DNA of 64,000 nt, taken from NCBI RefSeq assembly GCF_000428845.1, contig NZ_AUAS01000017.1, forward strand, positions 1 through 64,000. Direction: 5' to 3'. Below, in pieces: positions 16,613-27,124 of the stretch. The stretch is from Dyadobacter alkalitolerans DSM 23607. GTDB taxonomy: Bacteria > Bacteroidota > Bacteroidia > Cytophagales > Spirosomataceae. The notes below the pieces were generated by a model. The model saw nothing but the letters and a program-made list of their open reading frames with translations. It searched no databases and had not been told where the DNA came from. The position numbers and the translations under genes were made by a program. The stretch's first letter is position 1. Each line of letters opens with the position of its first letter.

Positions 16613-19069
16613 ATGATCAAAAATTATTTAAAAATTGCCTGGCGGAATGTGCTTAAAAGTAAGCTCTTTTCCGCCATTAATGTGTTTGGACTATCCGTTG
16701 GGATGACTTGCTGCATGCTGTTGCTGCTATACATTCAAAGCGAGATCTCTTTTGACAAACATCATGAACACATCGACGACCTTTATCTGCTCCGCAGCGA
16801 GAATGTCCAGTCCAATGGTGAGACAATGGATAACCCGCGCGGCCCGGCCCCGTACGCACAGGCCATGAAAATGGAATTTCCGGAAGTGGTTCAGGTAACC
16901 AGGCTCTGGCAGAACTTCCTGGAAGACAAGTCGCTTTTTACGGTAAACGGGCAGGGGCAGGGCGAGAAGTCATTCTATGAAACAAATGGAATCCACGTCG
17001 ATTCGACGTTTTTTGATGTCTTTACGTATGAATTTGTTGAAGGCAATCCGCAGACTGCATTGAACGACGCGCACGCGGTGGTGCTTTCGGAAGCAGTTGC
17101 TAGAAAGATTTTTGGCGGCGGACCGGCATTGGACAAGACGATCAGGATCGGAGGAAAAACAGGGAATAACGAGAATTTCAGGGTAACGGGCATTTTCAAA
17201 AATCAGGGTGGAAAGTCTCACATTGATGCGAATTATTTTGTCTCGATTCATGCTGGCTGGGTGGGCGATTATCTGAGGCAGTCGGATCTGAATTTTACAA
17301 GTAACAATATGTTTTATCATTATCTGCGTTTGAAGCCAGGCACAAGCGCAGAAAAATTTGGTCAGAAACTTCCTTCATTTATCGAGAAATATGCCCGTAA
17401 GGATCTGAAAATCGCTGGTTTCGATAAAAAACTGGCTTTGTTGCCAGTCAAAGACATTCACCTTTTCAATAAGATTGACAGAATAGTAACCAGCACGACA
17501 AGCACAACTTACCTGTATGTTCTTGCTTCAATAGCCATATTCACGTTGCTGATTGCCTGCATTAATTTTATGAACCTGGCAACTGCCCGCTCGGCAAAGC
17601 GCGCCGCGGAAGTGGGGATGCGAAAGGTAATGGGCGCAGGGAAAAGCGGTCTGATCGGTCAGTTTTTGGGTGAATCCATGGTGCTTACGTTTCTGGCGCT
17701 ACTGGTTGCGGCCGCTTTCGTCGTTTTGTTCCTTCCCATTTTTAATCAGCTTGCGGATAAAGCATTGTCTTTATCGGAACTGTTCAAGCCTGAAATCATT
17801 GCCTCATTCGTTGTTCTGGCATTCATTACTGGCTTGCTGGCAGGCAGTTATCCCGCCTTTTACCTGTCTGTTTTCAATCCGCTGGATGTTATCAAGGGAA
17901 AATTTGTCAATTCGGTGTCTGCTACGGCATTGCGGAGAGGGCTGGTTGTGTTCCAGTTTGTGATCTCGATTGGTCTGGTTGTGGCAACGATGGTGATTCA
18001 GGGGCAGATTAATTTTATGCAGGAGCAGCCACTGGGTTTTACCAAAGAACAACAAATTGTAATTCCGTTCAGAAGTGAGGAATCGCGTAAAGCGTATACT
18101 GCCCTCCGTAACGAGATGTTGGAAAATAATCAAATCACCGCCGCGTCGGGGACAGCCTATTATCCGGGAATTCTGAATCCGAGTGATATGTCGGTATTTT
18201 TGCCCGGACAAAGTGTAAATGAAGACGGGCTGGTGAAGGCAAACTGGGTTGCGCCCGATTTCATGGAGACTATGGGTTTCAAAATGGCGGCAGGCCGGAT
18301 GTTTTCGGCCGCATTTCCAGGCGATACCAACTATAAAATTGTCGTGAATGAAGCAACATTGCGGAAGTTTGCGATCCCCCTGGAAAAGGCAGTTGGGCAG
18401 CACCTGGACTTTAATTCGGGCGATAATGCTATCAGTTCGCTGGAAATTGTGGGTGTGGTGAAAGATTTCCATTATCAGGATCTGCACAAAGCCATTGAAC
18501 CATATGCCTTTTTTCTCAGTGCAAATGCAAATCATAACTACATCATTGCCCACGTCAATACCAAAGATGTGAGCCGGGTGCTGCCTTTTATGGAGGCTAA
18601 GTGGAAGTCGCTGGTGCCGGGTGAGCCATTTACTTACACATTTCTCGACCAGGATTTCCAGAGCAATTACGCCGCTGATGCACGCACGGCAAGAATTGTG
18701 AATTCGTTTACTATCATTTCTATTCTGATTTCATGCCTGGGCTTGTTCGGTTTGGCGGCTTTTGCGGCGCAGCAAAGGATCAAGGAAATTGGTGTAAGGA
18801 AGGTTTTGGGCGCTTCCACTGGCAGTATTGTGGGGCTTCTTTCAAGTGATTTTATCAAATTGGTGATCATTTCCATGCTGATTGCAACGCCTTTGACCTG
18901 GTATATTATGAATCAATGGTTGCAGGATTTCGCTTATAAAATCAGCATTCAGTGGTGGATGTTTGTGGCGGCAGGCACATTGGCCGTGGTTATTGCCATG
19001 ATCACCGTGAGCACGCATGCGATTAAAGCGGCGCTTACCAATCCGGTGAAATCTTTGAAAAGCGAATAA
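16613..19069 (+). CDS. FtsX/MacB-type ABC permease 4
   Basis: 818 residues, the longest of the set and first of unit 2. The coupling motifs are AEVGMRKVMGAGKSGL (Ala instead of Lys or Arg at the first position) and KEIGVRK. The first periplasmic domain has extra glycine-rich segments (NGQGQGEKS, FGGGPALDK, RIGGKTGNNEN) not seen in its neighbours, accounting for the extra length. The C-terminus is LTNPVKSLKSE. The gap to permease 5 is 23 bp. Confidence 0.9.
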   Translation: MIKNYLKIAWRNVLKSKLFSAINVFGLSVGMTCCMLLLLYIQSEISFDKHHEHIDDLYLLRSENVQSNGETMDNPRGPAPYAQAMKMEFPEVVQVTRLWQNFLEDKSLFTVNGQGQGEKSFYETNGIHVDSTFFDVFTYEFVEGNPQTALNDAHAVVLSEAVARKIFGGGPALDKTIRIGGKTGNNENFRVTGIFKNQGGKSHIDANYFVSIHAGWVGDYLRQSDLNFTSNNMFYHYLRLKPGTSAEKFGQKLPSFIEKYARKDLKIAGFDKKLALLPVKDIHLFNKIDRIVTSTTSTTYLYVLASIAIFTLLIACINFMNLATARSAKRAAEVGMRKVMGAGKSGLIGQFLGESMVLTFLALLVAAAFVVLFLPIFNQLADKALSLSELFKPEIIASFVVLAFITGLLAGSYPAFYLSVFNPLDVIKGKFVNSVSATALRRGLVVFQFVISIGLVVATMVIQGQINFMQEQPLGFTKEQQIVIPFRSEESRKAYTALRNEMLENNQITAASGTAYYPGILNPSDMSVFLPGQSVNEDGLVKANWVAPDFMETMGFKMAAGRMFSAAFPGDTNYKIVVNEATLRKFAIPLEKAVGQHLDFNSGDNAISSLEIVGVVKDFHYQDLHKAIEPYAFFLSANANHNYIIAHVNTKDVSRVLPFMEAKWKSLVPGEPFTYTFLDQDFQSNYAADARTARIVNSFTIISILISCLGLFGLAAFAAQQRIKEIGVRKVLGASTGSIVGLLSSDFIKLVIISMLIATPLTWYIMNQWLQDFAYKISIQWWMFVAAGTLAVVIAMITVSTHAIKAALTNPVKSLKSE

Positions 19070-19092
19070 AATAACGATCAGCTGACATTCCC

Positions 19093-21513
19093 ATGTTCAA
19101 AAACTATCTTAAAATCGCGCTGCGTAACCTTTGGAAAAGCAAGGGCTACGCGTTTATCAATATCGTAGGCCTGTCCGTAGCATTCTGCATCAGCGCTTTC
19201 CTGTTTCTTACGGCTTACTTCCAGTTGTCATTTGATAATTTTCATAAAGACAAAGAGCGCATTTATCAAACCTATTTTATGTCCAATGATCCGGAAAAAG
19301 CGCAGGCTTCCGGCTCGATGCCTTTTCCGCTGACGCCCGCATTGAAAGCGGAATTTCCAGAAATAGAAAGCATTACGCGAGTGGTGAATGGCAGTGATGT
19401 GCTGGAATACAAAGGGAAATATTTTGATAAACAAGTAATGTTTGCAGACCCTGATTTCCTGAAAATATTCACATTCCCACTTGTAAAAGGCACGACGGAA
19501 ACGGCGTTGCAAGATTTGAGCAGCATTGTAATCAGCGAAAACATGGCAAAGGCCATATTTGGAAAAGAAGATCCGATGGGCAAGTCGTTGCAAGTTGGTT
19601 TGGATGAAAATCGTAAAGAATATGTGGTTACAGGCGTTTTAAAAGATTTTCCTGAAAACTCGACGATCAAATATGATGCATTTGTGCGAACAGAAAACGA
19701 CCGGGGATATCAACAGTCGAAGGAGCAGTGGGACGCGCATTCACACAGGGTGTATTTAAAATTGACCCCTAATGCAGATCAGGCGGCGTTTGAAAAGCGG
19801 CTGAAACCATTTGCAGCAAAATACTTCGCAGATAATATTACCAGTTTAAAAAGAAAGGGTGCAAAGCCGGACGAAAGGGGTGACATTTTTGCAATCAGGA
19901 TCCAGAGCCTGAAAAACCTTCGTTTCGATTCAAGGATATCAGGCGGTGGGGCGGCACCGATTGCGCTTGTATATGCGCTGATGGGAATCGGTTTTTTTAT
20001 TCTTCTAATCGCTTGTATCAATTTTATTAACTTAAACGTCGCCCGGTCATTCATCCGGGCGAGGGAAGTGGGTGTCCGCAAATCGCTTGGCGCATTGAAA
20101 AACCAGCTGTTTTTCCAGATCTGGGGAGAAGCTGCCGTGATCTGCTTTTTTGGCTTCCTAACCGGTGTAATACTCGCTGTTTTATTATTACCAACCTTCA
20201 ATGCCACTTTCCAAAGCAAGCTAAGCCTGGATTACATGCTGGAACCTGACAAAATTGCGCTGCTTTTCGGACTGTTTATTCTGGTAACATTGATCGCAGG
20301 CGGTTATCCGGCCTGGCAAATGTCCAAGTTCAACGCAGTGGAAGTGCTGAAAGGCAAAGTAACTTTGAAAAAGCCAGGTGTGCTTCGGAATTCACTCATT
20401 ATCGCGCAGTTTACGTTATCAAGCTTATTGATTTGCAGCACAATAATTGCCGTTCAGCAGGTTAACCATTTGCGGACTCAACCGCTCGGATTTGATAAGG
20501 AGCAGGTGATCAGTATTCCTGTTGGTAATAAGATCAATGGCAATAAAGTCCTGCGGAGGTTGCGTAATGAGCTCGAAGGAGATCCTAATGTGCTTGCTAT
20601 CAGCGGAAGCGCGGTTAACCTCGGTGTGGGCAAGGACAGAAGTACTTCCAGGAGCGTCATTGGATTTACATATAAAGAAAAAGAGGTCACAACTGACTGG
20701 CTCCCCATTGATTATGATTATCTCAAAGTATTAAATATCAATTTGCTGGCAGGGCGGGAATTTAGTCCGGCTGTTCCAAGCGACTCGCTGGATAGGGTGA
20801 TTATTACGGAAAGTATGGCCAAAATGATCCAGGAAAAAGATCCGGTCGGCAAATATTTCCAGACCGATACGGCGGGTGTCAAATATCAGATCATCGGTGT
20901 GATTCCTGACTTTACCCTATACTCGTCCAAGAATGAAAAAAAGCCTATTACCATGCATTTGGGCGGCTCGGGGTCTGTGAATTATATTTTGGTCAGGATT
21001 ACTCCGCAGAGTGTGCGCATGGCCATGGATAAGTTGAAAAGTGTTTGGAATGAAGTCGCACCCGAAACAGAATTCACTGGAACATTTGTGGACGAAAACA
21101 CCAATTCCTGGTATCGCGAGGAAGGACATTTGTCGAAAGTTTTCAGCCTGGCATCGGGCATCGCAATAGTTCTTTCCTGCCTGGGACTGTTCGCCGTCGC
21201 ATTGATCGTGATGGAGCAGCGGACCAAGGAGATTGGTGTGCGTAAAGTGCTGGGTGCCAGCATTGCGAGTCTGGTTTTTGTGTTGTCCAAAGATTTCGTC
21301 AAGCTGGTTTTGATCGCAATCGTCATTGCTACGCCACTGGCCTGGTTCTTCATGCAGAAATGGCTTGATAATTACGCCTATCGCATCGAAATCAACCCGT
21401 TAATCTTCGTTTTAGTCGGCCTGGCAGCTATAATGGTCGCCGTAGCAACAGTAGGTTTCCAAAGCATCAAAGCCGCATTGATGAACCCGGTGAAGTCACT
21501 GAAAAGCGAGTGA
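19093..21513 (+). CDS. FtsX/MacB-type ABC permease 5
   Basis: 806 residues. The first helix is atypical (NIVGLSVAFCISAFLFLTAY), and the sequence around helix 2 reads INLNVARSFIRAREVGVRK instead of the usual MNLATARS. The second coupling motif is KEIGVRK. The second periplasmic domain ends FVDENTNSWYREE. The gap to permease 6 is 53 bp, with no hairpin or control palindrome, so cotranscription within unit 2 is likely. Confidence 0.9.
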   Translation: MFKNYLKIALRNLWKSKGYAFINIVGLSVAFCISAFLFLTAYFQLSFDNFHKDKERIYQTYFMSNDPEKAQASGSMPFPLTPALKAEFPEIESITRVVNGSDVLEYKGKYFDKQVMFADPDFLKIFTFPLVKGTTETALQDLSSIVISENMAKAIFGKEDPMGKSLQVGLDENRKEYVVTGVLKDFPENSTIKYDAFVRTENDRGYQQSKEQWDAHSHRVYLKLTPNADQAAFEKRLKPFAAKYFADNITSLKRKGAKPDERGDIFAIRIQSLKNLRFDSRISGGGAAPIALVYALMGIGFFILLIACINFINLNVARSFIRAREVGVRKSLGALKNQLFFQIWGEAAVICFFGFLTGVILAVLLLPTFNATFQSKLSLDYMLEPDKIALLFGLFILVTLIAGGYPAWQMSKFNAVEVLKGKVTLKKPGVLRNSLIIAQFTLSSLLICSTIIAVQQVNHLRTQPLGFDKEQVISIPVGNKINGNKVLRRLRNELEGDPNVLAISGSAVNLGVGKDRSTSRSVIGFTYKEKEVTTDWLPIDYDYLKVLNINLLAGREFSPAVPSDSLDRVIITESMAKMIQEKDPVGKYFQTDTAGVKYQIIGVIPDFTLYSSKNEKKPITMHLGGSGSVNYILVRITPQSVRMAMDKLKSVWNEVAPETEFTGTFVDENTNSWYREEGHLSKVFSLASGIAIVLSCLGLFAVALIVMEQRTKEIGVRKVLGASIASLVFVLSKDFVKLVLIAIVIATPLAWFFMQKWLDNYAYRIEINPLIFVLVGLAAIMVAVATVGFQSIKAALMNPVKSLKSE

Positions 21514-21566
21514 TGCGGGATATAGCGCATTTGAACATTTTCCATTGAAAAAGCAATAAAACAGCC

Positions 21567-23981
21567 ATGATCAAGAACTATCTCATCACCTCTCTCAGAA
21601 ATTTACGGCGTAACTGGAATTTTACTTTGATCAACATTATTGGGCTTACATTAGGGCTGGCTTGTTGTTTGCTGATTTTTTTTACGGTCCGGTATGAGCT
21701 TAGTTTTGATCGGCATCATAAAAATGTTGACCGCGTTTACCGTATCCTGAAACATACGAAAGGGGAGGTGGACAAGGGATATAACACAGGGATGCCGCTT
21801 CCGGCTTTGGCAGCATTACGGAATGATTTTCCCGAGATCCGAAATCAGGTTTCCTGCACATATGCTTTACGCGGCGCACTGGTAACAATTGGCGAGGGGC
21901 CAAACAGGAAAAAGTATCCTGAGGACAATAATGCGGTTTCATTTATCGATCCCGAATATTTCAAACTATTCGATTACAAGTGGTTAAAAGGTTCTGCTGC
22001 CACTTCGCTGAACAATCCGGGCACAGTGGTGCTTTCCGAGAGCCAGGCGAAAAAGTATTTTGGGAATGCGGATCCGATGGGAAAAACCATCCGGGTTGAA
22101 AACCATAAGAATTTTATTGTTACCGGCATTATCCAGAACCCGCCTGCGACGACAAACTTCCCTTTCACAACCATGCTGTCGTTCGCGTCACTGAAAGATT
22201 ATGGCTCATTTACGAACTGGGACGACTGGCAGAGCACTTACGGCGGTGGGCAAATGTATATGATGCTGCCGGAAAATGTGAGCGAAGAAAAAATGGAGCA
22301 GCAACTGGTTTCATTTGTCAAAAAATACAGAGAGCCAAAGGATGCGGCGACCGAAGAGTTTATCCTGCAACCTGTTAACGACATTCATTTTGATACTAAA
22401 ACTTCAAATTATACCGGCAGAACGATCAGCAAAGGAATGATCTGGGCAATGGTTCTGGTAGGGTTGTTTATTTTAATTACTGCTTGTGTAAACTTTATAA
22501 ATCTTGCGACCGCGCAGGCGCTCAGACGTGCCAGAGAGGTGGGCGTAAGAAAGGTGTTAGGCAGCACCAAAGGGCAGTTATTAAGGCAATATTTTTCAGA
22601 AACAGCGGTCATTACCTTTCTGTCTGTTATTCTCGCGCTGATCGTGGCGCAAGTTGTCCTGCCTAGTGTTGCCAACATTCTGAACATCAAAGCAGAAGGC
22701 GTTATTTTTATGACAGATGCTTCAGTTATGGCATTTCTAGCTGTGCTGACTATCATAACGACCATTCTCGCCGGTTTCTATCCTGCAATGGTGGTGTCGG
22801 GTTACCAGCCTATCCTTGCGTTAAAAGGCAAAATGCGGACGGTGGGAAGCGGACAGGCGAATTTGCGTTCGGGACTTATTGTGCTGCAATTTACAATTTC
22901 TCAGATCGTGCTCGTCGGAACATTGATTGCTTACAGTCAGATGAAGTACTTCCGTACACTGGATCTTGGTTTCCAGAAAGACGAAATCATCAGTATGCAG
23001 ATTCCGAGCCAGGATCCGGGTGTTTTGGAAGGTTTGTATGCTAAGCTGGCAAATGAACCGGGTATTAGATCCATGAGTTTCAGTGCCTTTACCCCCATGT
23101 CGAGGAGCAATTGGCAAACGAGCTTTAAATATGAGAATGATGCTGAATTTCTTGATTACGAGATTGTTATGCGGCCTGCTGATACGGCTTATGTGAAAAC
23201 TTATGGTTTGAAGCTCATTGCCGGTCGCATGTATTTGCCGGCAGACACCATGCGGGAATATGTGGTGAATGAGGCATTTGTAAAAAAATTAGGTTTCAAA
23301 AATTCGGCTGACGCGATCGGGAAGCGACTTACGATCGGTGGATCGGAGCATAAGCTGCCGATTGTTGGTGTGGTTAAAAACTTTAATACATATAGTCTGC
23401 ACCGTGAAATTATTCCCTGCGTGCTTACCAGCGATCGCGGCAATTACCGCACATTAGGCATCAAGCTGTCGGAAAATGCGGATGCGAAGCAAATCGAGAG
23501 AATTGAAAAAGTTTGGTCTGCCACATTCCCGGATTATTTATTCAGCTATACATTCCTGGACGAAACGCTGAACAGTTTTTACGAAAAGGAGTCCAAATTG
23601 TTTGACCTGTTCAAAATCCTGACAGGAATCGCCATTTTTATCGGCTGTCTGGGCTTATACGGTGTCGTGGCTTTTATGGCTGAATCACGCACGAAGGAAA
23701 TGGGCATTCGCAAGGCAATAGGTGCGTCGGCCTTTAATATTTTCAGTTTGTTTTCGGTCGATTTTATCAAACTGGTCTTAATCGCATTGGTCATTGCGTC
23801 TCCTATTGCTTGGTATGTAATGAAGGGTTGGCTGGAAGATTTTACGTATCAAGTGGAGATTAGTGCCTGGTTATATGTCGTTGCAGGCATCGGGGCGGTC
23901 ATTATTGCATTGGTAACAATAAGTTTTCAGAGCATCAAAGCAGCTTTAGTGAACCCAGTTACATCATTAAGAAGCGAGTAA
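21567..23981 (+). CDS. FtsX/MacB-type ABC permease 6
   Basis: 804 residues. It shares with permeases 11 and 13 the marker TAQ (or TVQ) after helix 2 (INLATAQALRRAREVGVRK) and the pattern DETLNSFYEKE at the end of the second periplasmic domain, so these three form a subgroup. The second coupling motif departs slightly (KEMGIRKAIGAS) and the following helix start is SAFNIFSLFSVDF. The C-terminus is LVNPVTSLRSE. The gap to permease 7 is 25 bp. Confidence 0.9.
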   Translation: MIKNYLITSLRNLRRNWNFTLINIIGLTLGLACCLLIFFTVRYELSFDRHHKNVDRVYRILKHTKGEVDKGYNTGMPLPALAALRNDFPEIRNQVSCTYALRGALVTIGEGPNRKKYPEDNNAVSFIDPEYFKLFDYKWLKGSAATSLNNPGTVVLSESQAKKYFGNADPMGKTIRVENHKNFIVTGIIQNPPATTNFPFTTMLSFASLKDYGSFTNWDDWQSTYGGGQMYMMLPENVSEEKMEQQLVSFVKKYREPKDAATEEFILQPVNDIHFDTKTSNYTGRTISKGMIWAMVLVGLFILITACVNFINLATAQALRRAREVGVRKVLGSTKGQLLRQYFSETAVITFLSVILALIVAQVVLPSVANILNIKAEGVIFMTDASVMAFLAVLTIITTILAGFYPAMVVSGYQPILALKGKMRTVGSGQANLRSGLIVLQFTISQIVLVGTLIAYSQMKYFRTLDLGFQKDEIISMQIPSQDPGVLEGLYAKLANEPGIRSMSFSAFTPMSRSNWQTSFKYENDAEFLDYEIVMRPADTAYVKTYGLKLIAGRMYLPADTMREYVVNEAFVKKLGFKNSADAIGKRLTIGGSEHKLPIVGVVKNFNTYSLHREIIPCVLTSDRGNYRTLGIKLSENADAKQIERIEKVWSATFPDYLFSYTFLDETLNSFYEKESKLFDLFKILTGIAIFIGCLGLYGVVAFMAESRTKEMGIRKAIGASAFNIFSLFSVDFIKLVLIALVIASPIAWYVMKGWLEDFTYQVEISAWLYVVAGIGAVIIALVTISFQSIKAALVNPVTSLRSE

Positions 23982-24006
23982 CGATTCACCCAAAACTGCA
24001 CAGGCA

Positions 24007-26385
24007 ATGATCAAGAACTATTTGAAAATCGCATTCCGGAATCTCTCAAAAAACAAGATCTATTCATTCATCAACATTGCCGGGCTGGCCGTAGGCATCG
24101 CGGTCGCCATGCTGATCGGACTTTGGGTTTGGGATGAGCTGTCATTTAATAAATATCACAAAAACTACGACCGGCTCACGCAAGCGTACATTAGCCAGAC
24201 ATTTAATGGCCAAACAGGCAGCGGAAGGGCCGTGTCGCTTCCGGCGGTGGCGGAAATGGCCAACAAATACTCCGCAGATTTTAAACACACTTCCATGGCA
24301 TCGTGGAATTTCGGGCATTTGCTGGCCAATGGGGATAAAAAAATCAACAAACCAGGCATGTGGGCGCAACCAGCCCTTCCCGAAATGCTTTCTTTGAAAA
24401 TGCTGAAAGGCGACTTGAAAACAGCATTGAAAGAGCCAGGCTCGGTTGTCGTTTCAGAATCGGTTGCTAAGGCGCTTTTTGGTAAGGAGGATCCTTTGAA
24501 CAAAACGCTTAAACTGGACATTAAGAAGGATGTAAAAGTGACTGGCGTTTATGAAGACATTCCCTTCAACTCCGAGTTTAATGAGCTCAACTTGCTGCTG
24601 CCCTGGAATGATTATCTGCTTGCCGAGAATTGGGTAAAAGAGGCTCAAACGCAATGGGGAAACCATTCTTTCCAGTTTTATGCGCAGGTTGCCGACCATG
24701 CAGATATTGAAAAGGTGTCCTTAAAAATACGGGACGTGGAACTGCCGCATGCTTTTTCGAAAACGGATAAACCACAATATTTTCTGCATCCGATGAGCCG
24801 CTGGCACCTGTATTCGGATTTTAAAAATGGCAAAAATGTTGGCGGCGGCATCCAGTTTGTTTGGCTATTCAGCATTATCGGCGTCTTTGTGCTGCTGCTT
24901 GCCTGCATCAATTTTATGAACCTAAGCACCGCACGGTCCGAAAAGCGCGCGAAAGAAGTGGGCATTAGAAAGTCGATCGGATCGTTGCGCAGCCAGCTGA
25001 TCTTCCAATTCCTGAGCGAATCGTTTCTGGTGGTTTCCTTCGCATTAATCCTCGCTATTCTTATCGTTTTGGTTGCACTTCCTGCGTTCAATGACTTATC
25101 CGGCAAGCACGTCAGCTTTCCATGGCAGTACATACAGTTCTGGTTGATGCTGGTCATTTTTTCATTATTTACAGGTTTAATATCAGGCAGTTATCCGGCC
25201 TTTTATTTGTCATCGTTCAATCCGCTTGCCGTTTTAAAAGGCACATTTAAAGTGGGTAAATGGTCCGCTGTGCCACGTAAAGTGATGGTTGTGATGCAGT
25301 TCACAGTTTCTATTACATTAATTATTGGGACGATCATCGTTTTCCAGCAAATCCAGCATGCCAAAAACAGGCCGGTCGGTTATGACAGACAAGGACTTTT
25401 ACAGATCAATATTTCACCCAATCTTTTTGGGAAATATTATCCATTGCGTGACGATCTGCTGAAATCCGGCGTGGTATATGAAATGAGCGAATCTTCAAGT
25501 CCTACAACCGGCATTTATTCCAATCAGATCGGTTTTGAGTGGGAGGGAATGGAAGAAGGTTCTGTTCCTTTGTTCGGGACTATTGCTTGCACGCATGACT
25601 TTGGCAAAACGATTGGCTGGAAAATCATTGAAGGCCGCGATTTTTCGAGGGAATTCTCGACGGATACAGCAGCATTTGTATTAAATGAATCCGCTGTAAA
25701 GCTGACCGGGATAAAGGATATTATTGGTAAAACGATCCGCTTCAATGGAAAACCGAGACAAGTAGTGGGCGTTGTTAAGGATATGGTTATGCAATCTCCC
25801 TATGAGCCCGCCGTCCCGACTGTCTTTCTAATGGATTACGAATGGGCTAACCTGATCAATGTTAAGCTACTGCCTGGCGCTCCCATCGAAAAGTCTCTCA
25901 AAAAAGTGGAAGCCATATTCAGGAAGCACGATCCGGATTCGCCATTTGAATTCAAGTTCGCTGATGAGGAATATGAAGCTAAATTTCGCGCTGAGGAACG
26001 GATCGGGAAGTTAGCAAGGGTTTTTGCGGTGCTAGCGGTGTTCATATCCTGCTTAGGTTTATTCGGTCTGGCCGCTTACACGGCTGAGCAGAGAACCAAG
26101 GAAATCGGCATCAGAAAGGCGCTAGGCGCCAGCGTTGCGCAAATGTGGGCAATGCTCTCCAAAGAATTCGTCTATCTCGTTATCATTTCCTGCGCCATTG
26201 CATCACCCATCGCATTGTATTTCCTGAGGGACTGGCTGAAAAAGTATGAATATCACATTGAGCTAAGCTGGGTCGTTTTTGCCGTCTCAGCCGTCACTGC
26301 CATCCTTATCACATTAATGACCGTAAGTTTCCAAGCTATCAAAGCCGCATTAATGAATCCCGTGAAGTCTTTGAGGAGTGAATAG
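24007..26385 (+). CDS. FtsX/MacB-type ABC permease 7
   Basis: 792 residues, last of unit 2. It is closest to permease 14: shared opening GLAVGIAVAMLIGLWVWDEL versus GLAIGMAVAMLAGLWIYDEL, the marker MNLSTARSEKRAKEVG after helix 2, and EEYEAKFRAEERIGKL versus QEYDAKFRSEERMGKL at the end of the second periplasmic domain. The first periplasmic domain is short and lacks acidic clusters. No terminator hairpin with a T-run was found right after the stop; a long palindromic repeat follows from 26404. Confidence 0.9.
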   Translation: MIKNYLKIAFRNLSKNKIYSFINIAGLAVGIAVAMLIGLWVWDELSFNKYHKNYDRLTQAYISQTFNGQTGSGRAVSLPAVAEMANKYSADFKHTSMASWNFGHLLANGDKKINKPGMWAQPALPEMLSLKMLKGDLKTALKEPGSVVVSESVAKALFGKEDPLNKTLKLDIKKDVKVTGVYEDIPFNSEFNELNLLLPWNDYLLAENWVKEAQTQWGNHSFQFYAQVADHADIEKVSLKIRDVELPHAFSKTDKPQYFLHPMSRWHLYSDFKNGKNVGGGIQFVWLFSIIGVFVLLLACINFMNLSTARSEKRAKEVGIRKSIGSLRSQLIFQFLSESFLVVSFALILAILIVLVALPAFNDLSGKHVSFPWQYIQFWLMLVIFSLFTGLISGSYPAFYLSSFNPLAVLKGTFKVGKWSAVPRKVMVVMQFTVSITLIIGTIIVFQQIQHAKNRPVGYDRQGLLQINISPNLFGKYYPLRDDLLKSGVVYEMSESSSPTTGIYSNQIGFEWEGMEEGSVPLFGTIACTHDFGKTIGWKIIEGRDFSREFSTDTAAFVLNESAVKLTGIKDIIGKTIRFNGKPRQVVGVVKDMVMQSPYEPAVPTVFLMDYEWANLINVKLLPGAPIEKSLKKVEAIFRKHDPDSPFEFKFADEEYEAKFRAEERIGKLARVFAVLAVFISCLGLFGLAAYTAEQRTKEIGIRKALGASVAQMWAMLSKEFVYLVIISCAIASPIALYFLRDWLKKYEYHIELSWVVFAVSAVTAILITLMTVSFQAIKAALMNPVKSLRSE

Positions 26386-26403
26386 GAGAATCTGGCTTGC
26401 ATC

Positions 26404-26513
26404 TCTCCGGGTTGAAACCCGAAGGTAGGACATCGTCCGTGCCTGACGGCACTTACCAGGATGAGTGCCGTCAGGCACGGACAATATTGACGCCCCAGGT
26501 TTCAATCTGGGGA
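26404..26513. repeat. Palindromic intergenic repeat (REP/MITE-like)
   Basis: A perfect 19-bp inverted repeat (26435-26453 and 26464-26482, opening GTCCGTGCCTGACGG) has a 10-base loop. It is flanked by an outer imperfect pair: CTCCGGGTTGAAACCCG near 26405 faces CCCCAGGTTTCAATCTGGGG at 26493-26512. The whole folds into one long cruciform or hairpin. It has no T-run and no coding frame. This layout resembles dispersed palindromic elements; whether it recurs in the genome cannot be seen from one window. The rest of the 303-bp gap (26514-26688) shows nothing recognisable. Confidence 0.65.
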
Positions 26514-26688
26514 CAAAAGCAAGGAATTAAATTCGCTATTGTCAATTGGAACAGGACCATTCATCGGTGCAAATGGACAGATCATCTGGTAATTGTAGCA
26601 GTTTGCAGACTGGCTTTCCGGTGCGTTAAACGTTTGTTGAAAAAGGGCCTCTAACCTACATAAAACAAACAATTTAAATATTAGAACC

Positions 26689-27060
26689 ATGAGAAAGACC
26701 ATCTTAGCAATCGCAACTATAGTAACATTGACCATTGGAAACAGCTTCGCGCAACGTTACGGACATGAAGTTCCGGCCATGAATAATTCACGCAGCGACA
26801 ATGCTTTGGAAGAATACAAGATTAACAAGCTGGACCAAATTGTAAAGCTGACGCGTAAGCAGGAAAATAAGATCAAAAAGATCGAAAACCACTATGATCA
26901 GCTAATGTCTAACAGAAGATACAGCAGTTATCAGAATGCGCAGAAATTGGAAAGAGCCAAACAAAAAGACATTCTGGAAGTGCTGACAAAAGTGCAACGC
27001 CAACGCTTGTTTTCTTACCAAAACAGCTACAATAACGGGCGTTACAACCGAAGAGGTTAA
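26689..27060 (+). CDS. Small secreted helical protein, unknown
   Basis: 123 residues with a clear signal peptide (MRKTILAIATIVTLTIGNSFA, then Q). The mature part is basic and helical (LTRKQENKIKKIENHYDQLM), rich in Gln, Asn, Arg and Tyr, ending in a Tyr/Asn/Arg-rich tail. The LTRKQ...KI pattern resembles Spy/CpxP-like or DUF4890-like periplasmic proteins of Bacteroidota, but the match is weak. It ends in the bidirectional hairpin shared with the convergent membrane-protein gene. Confidence 0.7.
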   Translation: MRKTILAIATIVTLTIGNSFAQRYGHEVPAMNNSRSDNALEEYKINKLDQIVKLTRKQENKIKKIENHYDQLMSNRRYSSYQNAQKLERAKQKDILEVLTKVQRQRLFSYQNSYNNGRYNRRG

Positions 27061-27076
27061 TCAAACCTAATTTAAT

Positions 27077-27124
27077 AGCCTCGCTAGGTCTTGGAGAAAA
27101 TATGCTTCAAGACTTAGCGAGGCT
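27077..27124. terminator. Bidirectional terminator hairpin
   Basis: A 17-bp stem with a single mismatch (AGCCTCGCTAGGTCTTG / CAAGACTTAGCGAGGCT) has a 14-base loop, and TTTTT follows a few bases later on the + strand. It contains the stop codon of the minus-strand gene ending at 27107. Confidence 0.7.

Noticed and set aside
17804-18553. 249-codon open frame on the - strand inside permease 4
   Set aside because: Shadow of a conserved permease with His/Cys/Ile-rich nonsense composition.
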